From: Aselliscus stoliczkanus
Lineage: Eukaryota; Chordata; Mammalia; Chiroptera; Hipposideridae
Assembly (NCBI GenBank): GCA_033961575.1
Contig: CM066732.1
Location: forward strand, 67,618,687-67,682,686
DNA length: 64,000 bases
Reading direction: 5' to 3'
Made by a program: the position numbers and the translations under genes
Shown: in pieces, positions 35,801 to 45,583 of the stretch
How positions within the stretch are numbered: the stretch's first letter is position 1
How the letters are laid out: the number at the start of each line of letters is the position of its first letter
The notes under the pieces: model-generated
What the model saw: the letters and a program-made list of their open reading frames with translations, nothing else
What the model was told of the DNA's origin: nothing
Databases searched by the model: none

Positions 35801-36644
35801 TGGTGTTTTCATTTTCGTTTGTCTCGAGTATCTTTTGATTTCCTCCTTGATCTCATTTGTGACCCACTCACTATTTAATAGCATATTGTTTAGCCTCCAT
35901 TTATTTGTCAGCTTCCCGGATTTCTTCTTATAATTGATTTCTAGTTTCATAGCATTGTGGTCAGAGAATACAGTTGAAATGATTTCAATCTTCTTAAATT
36001 TATTGAGACTTGTTTTGTGGCCTAACATGTGGTCTATCTTAGAAAATGTTCCATGTGCACTTGAAAAGAACATATATTCTGTAGCTTTGGGATGAAATGC
36101 TCTGAAAATGTCTGTTAAATCCAGCTGGTCTAATGTGTCATTTAAGGTCGCTGTTTCCACATTGATTTTCTGTCTGGAGGATCTGTCCATTAGTGACAGC
36201 GGGGTGTTGAAGTCCCCTACTATGATAGTGTTACTGTTGATCTCTGTCTTTATGTCTGACAGTATCTGTTTTATATATTTCGGGGCTCCTATGTTAGGTG
36301 CATAGATGTTTACTAGAGTTATGTCCTCTTGTTGGATCAATCCCTTCATTACTATGAAGTGTCCGTCTTTGTCCTTTGATATATTCTTCAATTTAAAGTC
36401 CATTTTATCTGATACAAGTATTGCTACTCCAGCTTTTTTTCTCAGTACCATTTGCATGAAATATTTTACTCCATCCCTTTACTTTCAGCCTGTATGAGTC
36501 TTTGGATCTGAGGTGAGTCTCTTGTATACAGCATATGCTGGGGTCTTGCTTTCTTATCCATTCAGCCACCCTATGTCTTTTTATTGGAGCATTTAATCCA
36601 TTTACATTTAATGTGATTATTGATAGGTGTGTATTTATTGCCAT
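32829..36644 (-). pseudogene. L1 ORF2 (endonuclease / reverse transcriptase), inactivated
   Basis: In L1, ORF2p nicks DNA and copies L1 RNA at the nick (target-primed reverse transcription). Pieces in order: 36644-36405 endonuclease start (N-V-N-G-L-N and I-Q-E-T-H motifs); 36457-35567 in another frame (I-Y-A-P-N, G-D-F-N, S-D-H); 35778-35446 linker; 35449-34589 reverse transcriptase ([19 protein letters not shown]); Y-A-D-D at 34547-34558; 33485-33168 with the C-X3-C-X7-H-X4-C knuckle; 33071-32829 C terminus. A TAA at 34589-34591 falls just before Y-A-D-D. Frameshifts near 36.43, 35.8 and 35.45 kb and further breaks at 33.1-34.5 kb also disrupt it. All catalytic signatures remain recognisable, but no functional product is expected. 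Confidence 0.95.
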
Positions 36645-36692
36645 TTTGTTATTTGTGTTCGTAGTCTTTCTTAGGTTGTTTTTCTCTTCTAC

Positions 36693-37568
36693 TTAAAGAA
36701 GACCTTTTAGCATTTCCTGCAAAGCTGGCTTGGTGGTAATGAATTCCCTTAACTTATTCTTTTCTGCAAAGCTCCTTATCTCACCTTCAATTTTAAATGA
36801 TAACCTTACTGGATACAGCAATCTCGGTTGTAGGCCTTTATTTTTCATCACTTTGAAAACCTCCTGCCACTCCCTTCTGGCCTGCAAAGTTTCTGTAGAA
36901 AAGTCAGCTGATAATCTTATGGGGGTACCCTTGTAAGTAACTTGCTGCCTTTCCCTTGCTGCTTTAAGGATTCTGTCTTTGTCCTTAACCCTTGCCATTT
37001 TCAATATAATGTGTCTTGGAGTGGGCCTGTTTGGAATCATCCTGGTTGGAACTCTCTGCACTTCCTGGGCTTGTATTTCAATGTCCTTTGCCAGGTTAGG
37101 GAAGTTTTCAGACATTATTACTTCAAATATATTCTCAATCCCTTGCTCCCTCTCTTCTGCTTCTGGTACTCCAATGACCCATTGGTTATTGCGTTTGATG
37201 TTGTCCTCCAGCTCTCTTAAACTATTTTCCATGTTTTTCATTCTCTTTTCTTTTTGTTGTTCCGCATGGGTGATCTCTGCTATTTTGTCTTCTAAGTCAC
37301 TGATTCGATTTTCTGCTTCATCCAATCTGCTAGTGATTACATCAAGTTTGTTATTTAATTCAGAAATTGCGTTCTTAAGTTCTAGCTGGTTGCTTTTCAT
37401 GATTTCTCTATCCTTCTTTATATTTTCATTAATTTCCTTGAACATTCTAATAATCAGTGTTCTGAACTCTGTCTCCGATAGGTTGGTTACCTCTATTTCC
37501 TCTATTTCCACTGATTCAGGAAGTTTCTTCTGTTCTTTTATTTGTGTTGTGTTTCTTTGTCTCCCCAT
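36693..37568 (-). CDS. L1 ORF1 protein (RNA-binding chaperone), apparently intact
   Basis: 291 codons from ATG to stop. ORF1p coats L1 RNA as a trimer and acts as a nucleic-acid chaperone in the L1 ribonucleoprotein. Residues about 35-130 are a heptad-rich coiled coil (R-L-D-E-A-E-N-R-I-S-D-L-E-D-K). An RRM-like domain follows from I-G-V-P-E (about 133) with R-P-T-P-R-H-I-I-L-K-M and V-K-D-K-D-R-I-L-K-A-A-R. The C-terminal domain has P-I-R-L-S-A-D-F-S and ends K-P-A-L-Q-E-M-L-K-G-L-L. It is shorter than human ORF1p (338 aa), mainly at the N terminus. The start fits: the preceding sequence is non-coding 5' UTR, and ORF2 begins about 49 bp beyond the stop. Whether it is expressed is unknown. 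Confidence 0.93.
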   Translation of the reverse strand: MGRQRNTTQIKEQKKLPESVEIEEIEVTNLSETEFRTLIIRMFKEINENIKKDREIMKSNQLELKNAISELNNKLDVITSRLDEAENRISDLEDKIAEITHAEQQKEKRMKNMENSLRELEDNIKRNNQWVIGVPEAEEREQGIENIFEVIMSENFPNLAKDIEIQAQEVQRVPTRMIPNRPTPRHIILKMARVKDKDRILKAARERQQVTYKGTPIRLSADFSTETLQARREWQEVFKVMKNKGLQPRLLYPVRLSFKIEGEIRSFAEKNKLREFITTKPALQEMLKGLL

Positions 37569-38049
37569 TCTGGCTTACTCTTTGTATTTGCTTCAATATA
37601 ACAGATAGATCCCCCAGGTTTCTCAGTCTTTTCTGGGTAAACTTATATGGTGTGTGTCCTTCATATTTGAATTACTCGGTCTCCCTATTCTCCTGTGCTT
37701 GTATCTGAGGTGTTCCTTGTGTCGTGTGTCCTCACTTGTTGACGTTTTAGTTTTGATTACTTTTGGCTTGTCAGTAGGTGGGATTGACTCCCAGATTGAT
37801 TACCTGTGAGGATCAGCAGCATCTGCAGTTTATGAGCTGCTGTGAGAGGACTGACCCCTCTGATGAAACTTGGACCCTATGGGCCCTAGTTCCTGTAGCA
37901 ACTTCCTTTTGGGTGTGACTCTTTTATGTCAAACCCAGAAATGCTCTGGTTTTATCTAAAGTTGGCCTCTGGGTATGATGATTCTTGTGTCTGTTTGTTT
38001 GGACCCACTGCTGCAGAGTGATTTTAGAGCATAACAGATCAACAAGAAC
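37569..38049 (-). other. L1 5' UTR, ORF1-proximal part
   Basis: About 480 bp immediately upstream of ORF1 on the minus strand. No long open frame. The other L1 copies at 13.4 and 44.2 kb have different sequence beyond ORF1, so this 5' region belongs to a different L1 subfamily. Confidence 0.75.
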
Positions 38050-38650
38050 AACCTCCGCAGCCACCACAGGAAACCAAATGCTCGAACAATAAAAAAAAAC
38101 AACCATCAAACTACAGTCAACTTGTACAGAAATATCAATCATACTAATGAAGAAAACAAACAGAAACAAAACAAAAACCACACACCCAATAATAACAGAA
38201 GAGGAAACAAAATAAAATACAATATCCTAAAATAAAAAATAGAATAAACATGAGAAACCGATTAGCTATACCTAAAAAATAAAAAATGAAAATAAACTAA
38301 AATAATAATAAAAAAAGTAAGAATAAAAATTAAAAAAATAAAATTTGCAGAAAAAAGGAAAGGAGGAAAAGTATAGCAGTGAGAAGAATGAATAAAATAA
38401 GAGAGAAAGTGAGGGTGGGGAATAAAGAAAAAGAAAAGAAAGAAAAAGAAAAAGAAAAAAATATATATATATTTGTCTACACACCCATATATATGGACAT
38501 ATATTCACTTATATACACCTATATATATGCCTATATTAAAAAACTACAAAATGATAAGAATGAAATAGAAATAAAAACCAAAAACAACCAAGACAAGCAG
38601 CCAATAAAGGGAAAACAAAACACAATAAAACCAAACAAACCAAAAATACC
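38050..38650 (-). repeat. Strand-asymmetric T-rich linker in the L1 5' region
   Basis: About 600 bp, almost all A on the plus strand (T in L1 sense), with AAAGAAAAAG and ATATAT runs at 38420-38530. No terminal repeats or target duplications mark it as a separate insertion, so it seems to be part of the L1 5' region. Minus-strand frames here are low-complexity and not believable as genes. Confidence 0.75.
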
Positions 38651-39306
38651 CGTGCCGGTCTTGGCTAAAGTCCACCAAGCTCTCTTCAGTTTGTCTGCTG
38701 TACAAAAATTCCTGTGCGTCTTGTAGGAACAGTAGGCCACCTGATGCCTAGCGTGATCCTGGCACTGCAGGTTTGCTGTACTTGAGTGTGGTTGTGATGT
38801 GTGATTGCTCGTTTTTACAAAGTCACTGCCTTTTTGCTTTTGCCTGTCCCAAGGCAGGCTGCACCCCCAAAGGCTCAATGAGTGTCTCTGGGCACCCTTT
38901 CAGTTGACAGCTGTGGGAATTAAAGAATTCCTCACTACCTAAAGCCTGCTGCTAAGAATCTGTTAATTAGTGCCTCAGCAGGTGAACCTGCCCTGCCTCC
39001 CAAGCCTTGCATAAAGGTGGGGGCGGGGTAGGTAGTCTCACTCTGCAGCCTTTACTGGGTGGAAATTCTCAACCCCCTGCAGGTAGGAATATCTTCCTAG
39101 TCTGCCCCTACTGCTCCATTCAGAAGTCAGTGTAAGACTGTCTTGGCGGGGGCCAAAGTTTGTGGGAGTGGGTGGGTTATTAGTTTTTTTTGCTTTCTGT
39201 TCAAGAGTAGAAAAAGGAAAAAAAATAAAAAACATAAAAATAAACAAAGCCACAGTTCTAACACTGTTTTAAGCTCAGGCCTTTGCCTCTTATGCTCCAG
39301 CGGAGT

Positions 39307-39870
39307 TCCTGCTGCTCTCCCAAAGGGTCTGCCGGGATTTAGGGAATTGCGCGCACCCTACCGTGTGGCTAAGATCCCCGCTCCGATTGGCAGGGATCTG
39401 CGTCTCCGCTCGGCGCGCTGCGTGTCCACGCGAGTCTTCTTTTACCCCTGCTCCCGGGTTTAAGGCTTCTGCCTCGGAGCCGGCGCGCGCCCGCGCGGTG
39501 CTCCTGCTGCGCTTCTGGAGGGACTGCGCATACCCTGCCGCGCGGCTTTGATCCCCGCTGTCTCTCCGGGACCTGTGATTCCAGCCGGCGTGTGCTGCGT
39601 CTCCGTGGGCGAGTCCTCTTTTTTCCCCTGCTCCCGGGTTTAAGGCTTCTGCCTTGGATCCGGCGCGCGCCCGCGCGGTTCTCCTGCTGCGCTCCTGGAG
39701 GGACTGCCGCCGGGTTTTAGGGGACTGCGCGCACCTTTCCGCGCGGCTCCGATCCCCGCTCCGTCTCTCAGGGACCTGCGTCTCCGCCTGGCGTGCTGCG
39801 TGTCCGAGCGAGTCCTCTGTTTTCCCCTGCTCCCGAGTTTCAGGCTTCTGCGCTCCGCGGGACCCGGTGG
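39307..39870 (-). repeat. Tandem array of about 2.9 monomers in the L1 promoter
   Basis: The motif CTCCTGCTGCGCTTCTGGAG or close variants starts at 39307, 39501 and 39681, and CCCCTGCTCCCGGGTTTAAG or variants at 39445, 39625 and 39824. Monomers are therefore about 180-199 bp. The middle unit lacks roughly 15-20 bp after the GGGACTGC motif. Tandem promoter monomers are well known in mouse L1; I do not know them as a described feature of this lineage. Confidence 0.85.
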
Positions 39871-40327
39871 GCACAGAGACTGATCCCTGAACCGGGAGGG
39901 TGCAGGGATTGATCTTGCCCTGTCCCTGCCGGGCTCTGCTCCCTGCTTCCTGGGGACCCGGCGAGCCGCGGGTGCAGCTCGTACCTCTGCACAGTCGTCT
40001 CCTCTCTCTCCTCCCGCACTTGCCCGGCCTGAGGCTTCTGCCTCAGACTGCAAACCAACGCTCTCTTGCTGAACTCTAGGCAGGCCGCGGGCTGCAGGGA
40101 GCGAGCCGGGGGAACACTCACCGTGCCTCAGCAGCCGCGGGTGCGGGCTGCACCTCACGCGTCTCGCCGCCTTCTTCCCCTACTCGCGTGGCCTGCCCAC
40201 CTTCCAGCAATCCTTGTGTGGAACTCTTAGTTGCTCTGTGTGATGAGTAGATGTCTCTTTGAAGCGTATTAGAAGTTCAAATTGTGGATATTTCCAGGGG
40301 AGATTTTATGGATCCCTCCTCACATCC

Positions 40328-40336
40328 GCCATCTTG
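40328..40336 (-). promoter_or_regulatory. YY1-type site at the L1 5' end
   Basis: CAAGATGGC on the minus strand, starting about 10 bases inside the element. It matches the YY1 core found at the same place in human L1, where it directs the transcription start. Confidence 0.7.
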
Positions 40337-40345
40337 CCCCTCCTC

Positions 40346-40362
40346 CCTATTGTCCTTTTTTA
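40346..40362. repeat. Target site duplication of the complete L1, right copy
   Basis: Identical to 32272-32288. Confidence 0.95.
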
Positions 40363-41745
40363 AAACAACACCCTTAACCATAATTCAGCTAATTGTCCAT
40401 TAGACTTTGTGCTCTGTTTTAATGAGAATAAATTTTGTTTTTGCTTACTTTTGTGTCTCCAGTGCCTAGTGAAATGCTTGGCATGTAGGAGGTCTGTAAT
40501 CAATATTTTTGAAAAAATAAGTGTTTAGCTATATGTGATTTGGCTTGAAGCAAGGAACTAGGCCAAGTAATTTTCCAAGATTTCAAAAAATTATCATGAA
40601 ATTAATGCAGTAAGACTCACACTTTATTCCTTGAAAAATGGGGAAATCTGTCAGTATGGGTTTAATCTTAATGTATTTACAAATTCAATAGCTACGTTCT
40701 TGATTTTTTATGTCCAGACCACAGAAGAAGCAGCATACGTATTTGAATTGGCAAAAAGACAGCATTGGTCAAAATTTAATAGCCATTCCTCTCCTTCTTT
40801 CTTGTTAACCAAACCTTAGTGTTTTCACCCTTACTTAGCTAAAGCTTTCCAGGTAGATAAATCCTGCTTGTGATAGTCTGGTCATGGTGGTTTTCTCTTG
40901 ACAACTTCGTCCTGGGCAGGAGTTGTAATTATGGACCATGACACAAGAGAACTTCATGAGGGGCTTTTAGGAAATTTTTCTTTCCTTTAAAATGGGACCC
41001 AAGACAGGGAAATTACAAATTATATCTCTGCTTGATATTGTCTGCCTATGATAAGATCTGTGATAGGGCTCACTTGGAACTGTAGGGGGTAAGCCAAGAG
41101 AATCACAGAGAAATTGAACTGGAGCTCTGACTTTGCTGAATCAGTGAATTTTAAACCCTGATCACCTCTAGGTTTTTCAGTTGGTGAGATAATGTGTCCT
41201 TTAAGTCATCTTTATCTGGGTCTTGTTCATTGCAGATGAAAGCATCCTTACCAATTTAGGAAGGCAAATGACAGTAAAAATAAGAAAATTATAGACTTAG
41301 AATGAGCCTTAGAGAGCATTTAGCCCAACCCCTCTCCCCTACTATGAATCCTCTGCATTAACACTTGACAATCTGATAATGACATAGGAGTCAGAAACAT
41401 GCATAAAACAAATATAATTACTATTAATAGTAAAAAAAAATGTATCCTGGGGCCATTTAGAGGCAAATATTCACATACAACTCAGCGAGCCCACAGGGCA
41501 TCTTCACAAAAAATTTTCAGTCAGTAACAGACAAATTACTTTCTGTCTATTTTTATTAAGAAGGCAAGGTATAGCTCTAGAATGATTTCCATTTTAAATG
41601 ATAAAAATAATTTGCTTTTTCAAGCTATGAACTTAAATCTTTAGAATGAATACTTTTCTGATGGTTTTAAATACCTGAGAATTAACTGAATTACATACAT
41701 TACTTAATGGAATTCAAATGCAAATATAAAGAATAAGAAATCACC
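40363..41745. other. Unique-like DNA with a short L2 3' tail
   Basis: A stretch near 40420-40520 (gtgcctagtgaaatgcttgg, then atcaatatttttgaa) resembles the L2 3' terminus in sense. The rest is unrecognised. The 62-codon frame at 40631-40819 shows no domain. Confidence 0.45.
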
Positions 41746-41854
41746 TGTTTCTTTTTTTTTGAGGATAGTATCACTGGCTCTCACATGTGGGACCCGAATC
41801 GGGGCCGCTGGCTTCCCAAGCCAGCGCTCAACCACCGTGCCCCTCGGCTGGACC
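41746..41854 (-). mobile_element. tRNA-derived SINE, type A, antisense
   Basis: Antisense body after a T tract. A 9-bp duplication (GAAATCACC) lies at 41737-41745 and 41855-41863. Confidence 0.9.
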
Positions 41855-41952
41855 GAAATCACCAATTTCTGAATGTCTGTGTTCACAGAGTGAAATTTTG
41901 TGTTAGTTGTTTGGCATATGCCTGCAGATATCAGGATATCAGGAGTAGGTTG
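41855..41952. other. Spacer between two SINEs
   Basis: No recognised feature. Confidence 0.4.
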
Positions 41953-41968
41953 TTTTTCAGGACTTTTT

Positions 41969-42050
41969 TTTTTTTCCCAGAGGGCAGTGTCACTCACTGG
42001 CCCTCATATGTGGGATCTGAACCGGAGCCACTGGCATCCCAAGCCAGCTT
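41969..42050 (-). mobile_element. tRNA-derived SINE, type A, 5'-truncated, antisense
   Basis: Only the 3' part of the unit is present (T tract to the anticodon-arm CCAAGCCAGC). The tRNA-like 5' end is missing. A target duplication around TTTTTCAGGACTTTTT lies at 41953-41968 and 42052-42066. Truncated tRNA-SINE insertions are uncommon relative to full ones. Confidence 0.88.
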
Positions 42051-42066
42051 ATTTTTCAGGACTTTT

Positions 42067-42439
42067 TATGACTTATATTTACACCAAGGAAAATACACAC
42101 GTATCTATTTATGTGTGTATATAACCCTTGCTATCTTACATTATGCAGGTGCCCATTTCTTGGGTCCCTTTTACTTCCTGATTTTTTTATTTTTTTTTGG
42201 AGAGGTGCATAAGGGGTACGTGATATAAGCAGAATGATTTAGTCCATTTAGTTAGCCTTTAATTATTGAAATCATATAGATATTATAATATTTCTAAAGT
42301 ATAACAAATACTATTTAATTAGAAAAATATAATTTTCTAAAATAAGTGATTGACAATATTTGTGCCCATCACATAGTTTTATTTTAATTTAGCTACAACC
42401 AATTACAAATAAATATTTTGGAAAAAGAATTCCATTAGG
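42067..42439. other. Unique-like DNA
   Basis: No recognised feature. Confidence 0.4.
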
Positions 42440-42600
42440 AGGCATGGAAACTGTGGTCTACCATTATGTCCTCTACTTACTAACTCTCTGACCTTGGGTG
42501 AGTCAACTTAATTTCTTTAGTCCTTAGTTGCTCACCTCTAAAATGGAATAATATCTTATTTGCTGAAGTCAGGAAATTGCATAAATTAATTTCTCCCCTT
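42440..42600 (+). mobile_element. MIR SINE fragment
   Basis: Core and right part of MIR in sense: 'ctctacttactaactctctgaccttgggtg', 'caacttaatttctttagtcc' and 'ctctaaaatggaataatatc' follow the MIR order. Ancient, diverged. Confidence 0.72.
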
Positions 42601-42837
42601 TAACTTATAAGAGCTACTCAACCTTCTATGGCTTTGCATAAAGTCAGTAAAGGTATTAGATGTCTATATTTTCTAGACATTGTCCCAGCAATACAAATAT
42701 TCTGTAAGATGTAGTCCATATATACTTTTAATGAAAATTTCTTTTGGATGAAATGTGCGTTATCAGTTTTTGTTCCATTTCAAAGCTTGTCCATATTTCA
42801 AAGAGAATGTCATCATCAGACTTGCCATGTTTTTTTT

Positions 42838-42987
42838 GTTTTTTGTTTTTTTAAGCTGAGCTATCCTGCCACCTGTTGGCAGCTCAGCGGCAGCTCAGCT
42901 CAAGCTGGGCATCGAACTACTGTTGCTCAGAGCTCAGCTTGCACTCTTGAGCGAGCTCTTAACCAACTGAGCCACTCGGCCAGCCCT
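42838..42987 (-). mobile_element. tRNA-derived SINE, type B, antisense
   Basis: T/G-rich tail, AGCTGAGCTATCCTGCC start and the antisense head at the right end. A target duplication (AGACTTGCCATGTTTTTTT) lies at 42818-42836 and 42988-43006, about 19 bp and perfect. Confidence 0.94.
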
Positions 42988-43007
42988 AGACTTGCCATGT
43001 TTTTTTT

Positions 43008-43849
43008 TAAGGTGTTTGGTTCGAAACTTGAAAAAAGCTATTTGTTTTAATAAATACTATGGTTTTTGGTTTTTTTAAAAGACATGATGATCAACTAACT
43101 ATTTTGTTACTTACCTACTTGGGCTTGAAGAAAAGAGTTGGGTCCATCCAAAAAAACAGATAAAAAAAAAAAGTCATTTTTACCGGAAGCTGTGGGAAAA
43201 CTATAAAAGATAAACCATAGCTGTATGAGTGGCTTTCAATTGTGGAAATTTGATTAGCCTAATTTATGGAGGATCCATGAACCCTGATAGCAGAATTTGC
43301 CTTTTGGTTAGGGGACATTGTCATTGCTATTTACCTGTATATGGTTATGTGTTGTAGATGAGTAGTTACTTTTAACCATTTGCTTGGAAAATTCAGAAGA
43401 GAAGTATTAGTGTGGAGATTTTCAGTCTAGTCCTTTGACACCCACAGGCTTGGTTTTCAAACCTTTTCCCTATGGCTTACAAACTCGTATTTCACTGGCC
43501 GATGTTCTTAGAATGCAATGAGGTGAGCAGGAGCATGTGTCCACATGGCCTATGCAGTACCCTTCGATTGTCCTGACTACCTCATGGAATCTTGTGGCAA
43601 AAATGAAAAGTTGAAAGAGAAGTCTGTGATAGTTAGTGGAGTCCCAATCCTACTTACAAATTTAGAAACAGATGCTTGTATATGGGTCTCATATAAAAAG
43701 TTGGGTTAGCCACTCATTTCCTGGGAAAGAAAGGCGCTTTTCCTGATCTCACAAGGAAGACTTGAGGAAGTCCACTATTTTCCCATTTGGACTTTTGAAA
43801 AAAATATTTTGCATATATTTGACAATCAAGCCTTGTTATTTTTTAAGAA
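43008..43849. other. Unique-like DNA
   Basis: No recognised feature. Confidence 0.4.
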
Positions 43850-44172
43850 GTAATTTTTAATTTTCAATTAGAGTTGACATCTAATATTAGTTTCAAGTAT
43901 ATGACATAGTGATTAGACATATACATAACTTATGAAGTGATCACCCTGAGAAATCTAATACTCAAACACCATGCATAGTTATTACAATATAATTGACTAT
44001 ATTTCTTATGCTGTACTTTACATCCCCATCACTATTTTGTGACTACCAATTTATACTTCTTAATCCCTTCCTCCTTTTCACCCTCCCCTGAACCCTTTCC
44101 CATTTGGCAATCATGAGAATCCTCTCTGTATTTATGAGCTTGTTTCTGTTTTGTTCATTTATTTTGTTCTTT
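43850..44172 (-). mobile_element. L1 3' fragment, antisense
   Basis: Matches the 3' UTR of the 13.4-kb L1 copy (gagttgacatctaatattag...catccccatcactattttg) up to the point just before the ORF2 end. It is followed at once by another L1 3' tail, so it is either a separate truncated L1 or part of a compound 3' UTR. Confidence 0.7.
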
Positions 44173-44260
44173 ATTTATTTTTTAATGTCTTTTTAAAATT
44201 AAATTTATTGGAGTGATATTTGTTAATAAAATATATAGGTTTAAAGTGTACAATTCTTTT

Positions 44261-44665
44261 TTAAAGATTTTATTGGGGAATTGGGGGAGGGGAACAGTAT
44301 TGAGGAATTGGAGATGGGGAACAACCAAGTTGTTGTCCTTCAATCTTAGTTGTGGAGGGTATAGCTAGCTCAGCTCCCAAGTCCAGTTGCCATCTGGCCA
44401 CCCATTGGCAGCTCGCTGCCACTCAGCTCAAGGTGCTGAGTTCAGTCTTTAGTTGCAGGAGGGCCTGGCCCACCATCAAAGAAGCAACCTTGTTGTTAGG
44501 AGCATGTGCTCTCAACAGCTGAGCCGTTCTACCACCTGTTGGCAGCTCAGAGGCAGCTCAGCTCGGGAGCAGCTCACTGGCCCATGTGGGAATCAAACTG
44601 GTGGCCCTGTTGCTCAGAGCTTGCACTCTTGAGCAGGCTCTTAACCAACTGAGCCACTTGGCTGC
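44261..44665 (-). mobile_element. tRNA-headed long SINE, type C, full length
   Basis: About 405 bp antisense. It starts at AAAGATTTTATTGGGG (tail side), passes a 'gttgttgtccttcaatctta' region and reaches a tRNA-like head whose minus-strand reading is GCCAAGTGGCTCAGTTGG with a B-box-like AGTTTGATTCC. The head matches type B, so the two are related. Target duplication GTACAATTCTT / GTACAGTTCTT lies at 44248-44258 and 44666-44676. Its style is like SINEs I know from bat genomes. Confidence 0.85.
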
Positions 44666-44745
44666 GTACAGTTCTTTAACACATCATCTATATATTGCAT
44701 TATGTGTTCACCATCCAAAGTCAAACCTCCTTCCATTGCCATATA

Positions 44746-44824
44746 TTGGGTTGTCAGAAAAGTTATGACGTATTTTTTCTGTTTTTCATTGCAAAAATGT
44801 GTCATGACTTTTCTGACAACTCAA
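44746..44824 (-). mobile_element. 79-bp mariner-type palindromic element, copy 2
   Basis: Same length and terminal sequence as 22085-22163, but with the loop reversed, so the opposite orientation. TA lies on both sides (44744-44745 and 44825-44826). Arms of about 32 bp differ at about four positions. The flanking L1 3' UTR joins cleanly across it, so it inserted into the L1. Confidence 0.9.
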
Positions 44825-45278
44825 TATTTGACCCTCTTTACCCTCTTCTACCTTCCCCCTCCCACTTGCCCTCTGGTAACCACTAAACTGTTGTCTATGT
44901 CTGTGAGTTTTTGTTTGTCTTGTTCATTTGTTCCTTTCAGTTTTGTATCCTACATATGAGTGAAATCATGGTTCTCAACTTTTTCTGACATATTTCGCTT
45001 AGCATGGTAATCTCAAGATCCATTCATATTGTCGCAAATAGCAGTATTTCATCTTTATGGCTGAGTAATATTCCACTGTATAAATGTACCGCACCTTCTT
45101 TATCCAGTCATCCATTAATGGACACCTAGGTTGCCTCCATATCTTGACTACTGTAAATGATGCTGCAAGGCACATATTGATGCACATGTCTCCTTGAAGT
45201 AGTGTTTTGGATTTCTTCAGATAGATATCCAGAAGTGTGATTACTGGGTCCTTTTTTTTGTCTCTTGTTATAGCCTTT

Positions 45279-45387
45279 TTTTTTTTTTTTTTTGAGGGCA
45301 GTGTCACTGGCCCTCATATGTGGGACCTGAACCGGGGCCGCTGGCTTCCCAAGCCAGCGCTTAACCACCACGCCACTCGGTCGGCTC
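45279..45387 (-). mobile_element. tRNA-derived SINE, type A, antisense
   Basis: Long T tract then the antisense body. A perfect 8-bp duplication (TAGCCTTT) lies at 45271-45278 and 45388-45395. It inserted next to the ORF2 deletion joint of the host L1. Confidence 0.92.
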
Positions 45388-45583
45388 TAGCCTTTGTTTT
45401 AAAATCTGTTTTATCTGGTATAAGCATTGCTACCCAGCTTTTCTTTGTTGTTATTTGTTTCCATTTTCATGAAATATCTTTTTCTGTTCCTTTACTTTAA
45501 GTTTGTGTATATCTTTTGATATGAGTCTCTTGCAGGCATCATATGTGTCTTGTTTTCTTATCCATTCAACTGCTCTATCTTTT

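Larger units (their letters stand above)
32289..40345 (-). mobile_element. Complete LINE-1 (L1), 8.06 kb, antisense
   Basis: An uninterrupted L1 in minus orientation: 5' region 37569-40345, ORF1 36693-37568, ORF2 about 32829-36644 and a 3' UTR plus tail 32289-32828. A perfect 17-bp target duplication flanks it, and the 5' end carries an AAGATGGCGG motif about 10 bases from the junction, so the element is not 5'-truncated. ORF1 is open; ORF2 has several frameshifts and stops. The intact duplication and open ORF1 suggest a fairly recent insertion. At 8.06 kb it is longer than the usual 6-7 kb, because of the long 5' region. Confidence 0.95.
39298..40345 (-). promoter_or_regulatory. CpG-rich L1 5' UTR / internal promoter
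   Basis: About 1 kb of strongly GC- and CpG-rich sequence in an AT-rich window, forming the 5' end of the complete L1. In L1 elements this region holds an internal RNA polymerase II promoter and often an antisense promoter. A reading CAAGATGGC on the minus strand at 40328-40336 is a YY1-type site near +10, the position and orientation that set the L1 start in humans. It would look like a gene CpG island to an unaware annotator. Frames inside (194, 172 and 93 codons minus; 106 and 78 plus) are GC-driven and have no domains. Confidence 0.85.

Noticed and set aside
36979..37608. 209-codon plus-strand frame
   Set aside because: Antisense shadow of L1 ORF1.
39290..40158. Minus-strand frames of 194, 172 and 93 codons in CpG-rich DNA
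   Set aside because: They lie in the L1 5' UTR; high GC removes stop codons. The Ala/Arg/Gly/Pro content is that of tandem promoter monomers, not a protein.
39298..40345. CpG island as a host gene promoter
   Set aside because: The target duplication and collinearity show that it is the 5' end of an L1.
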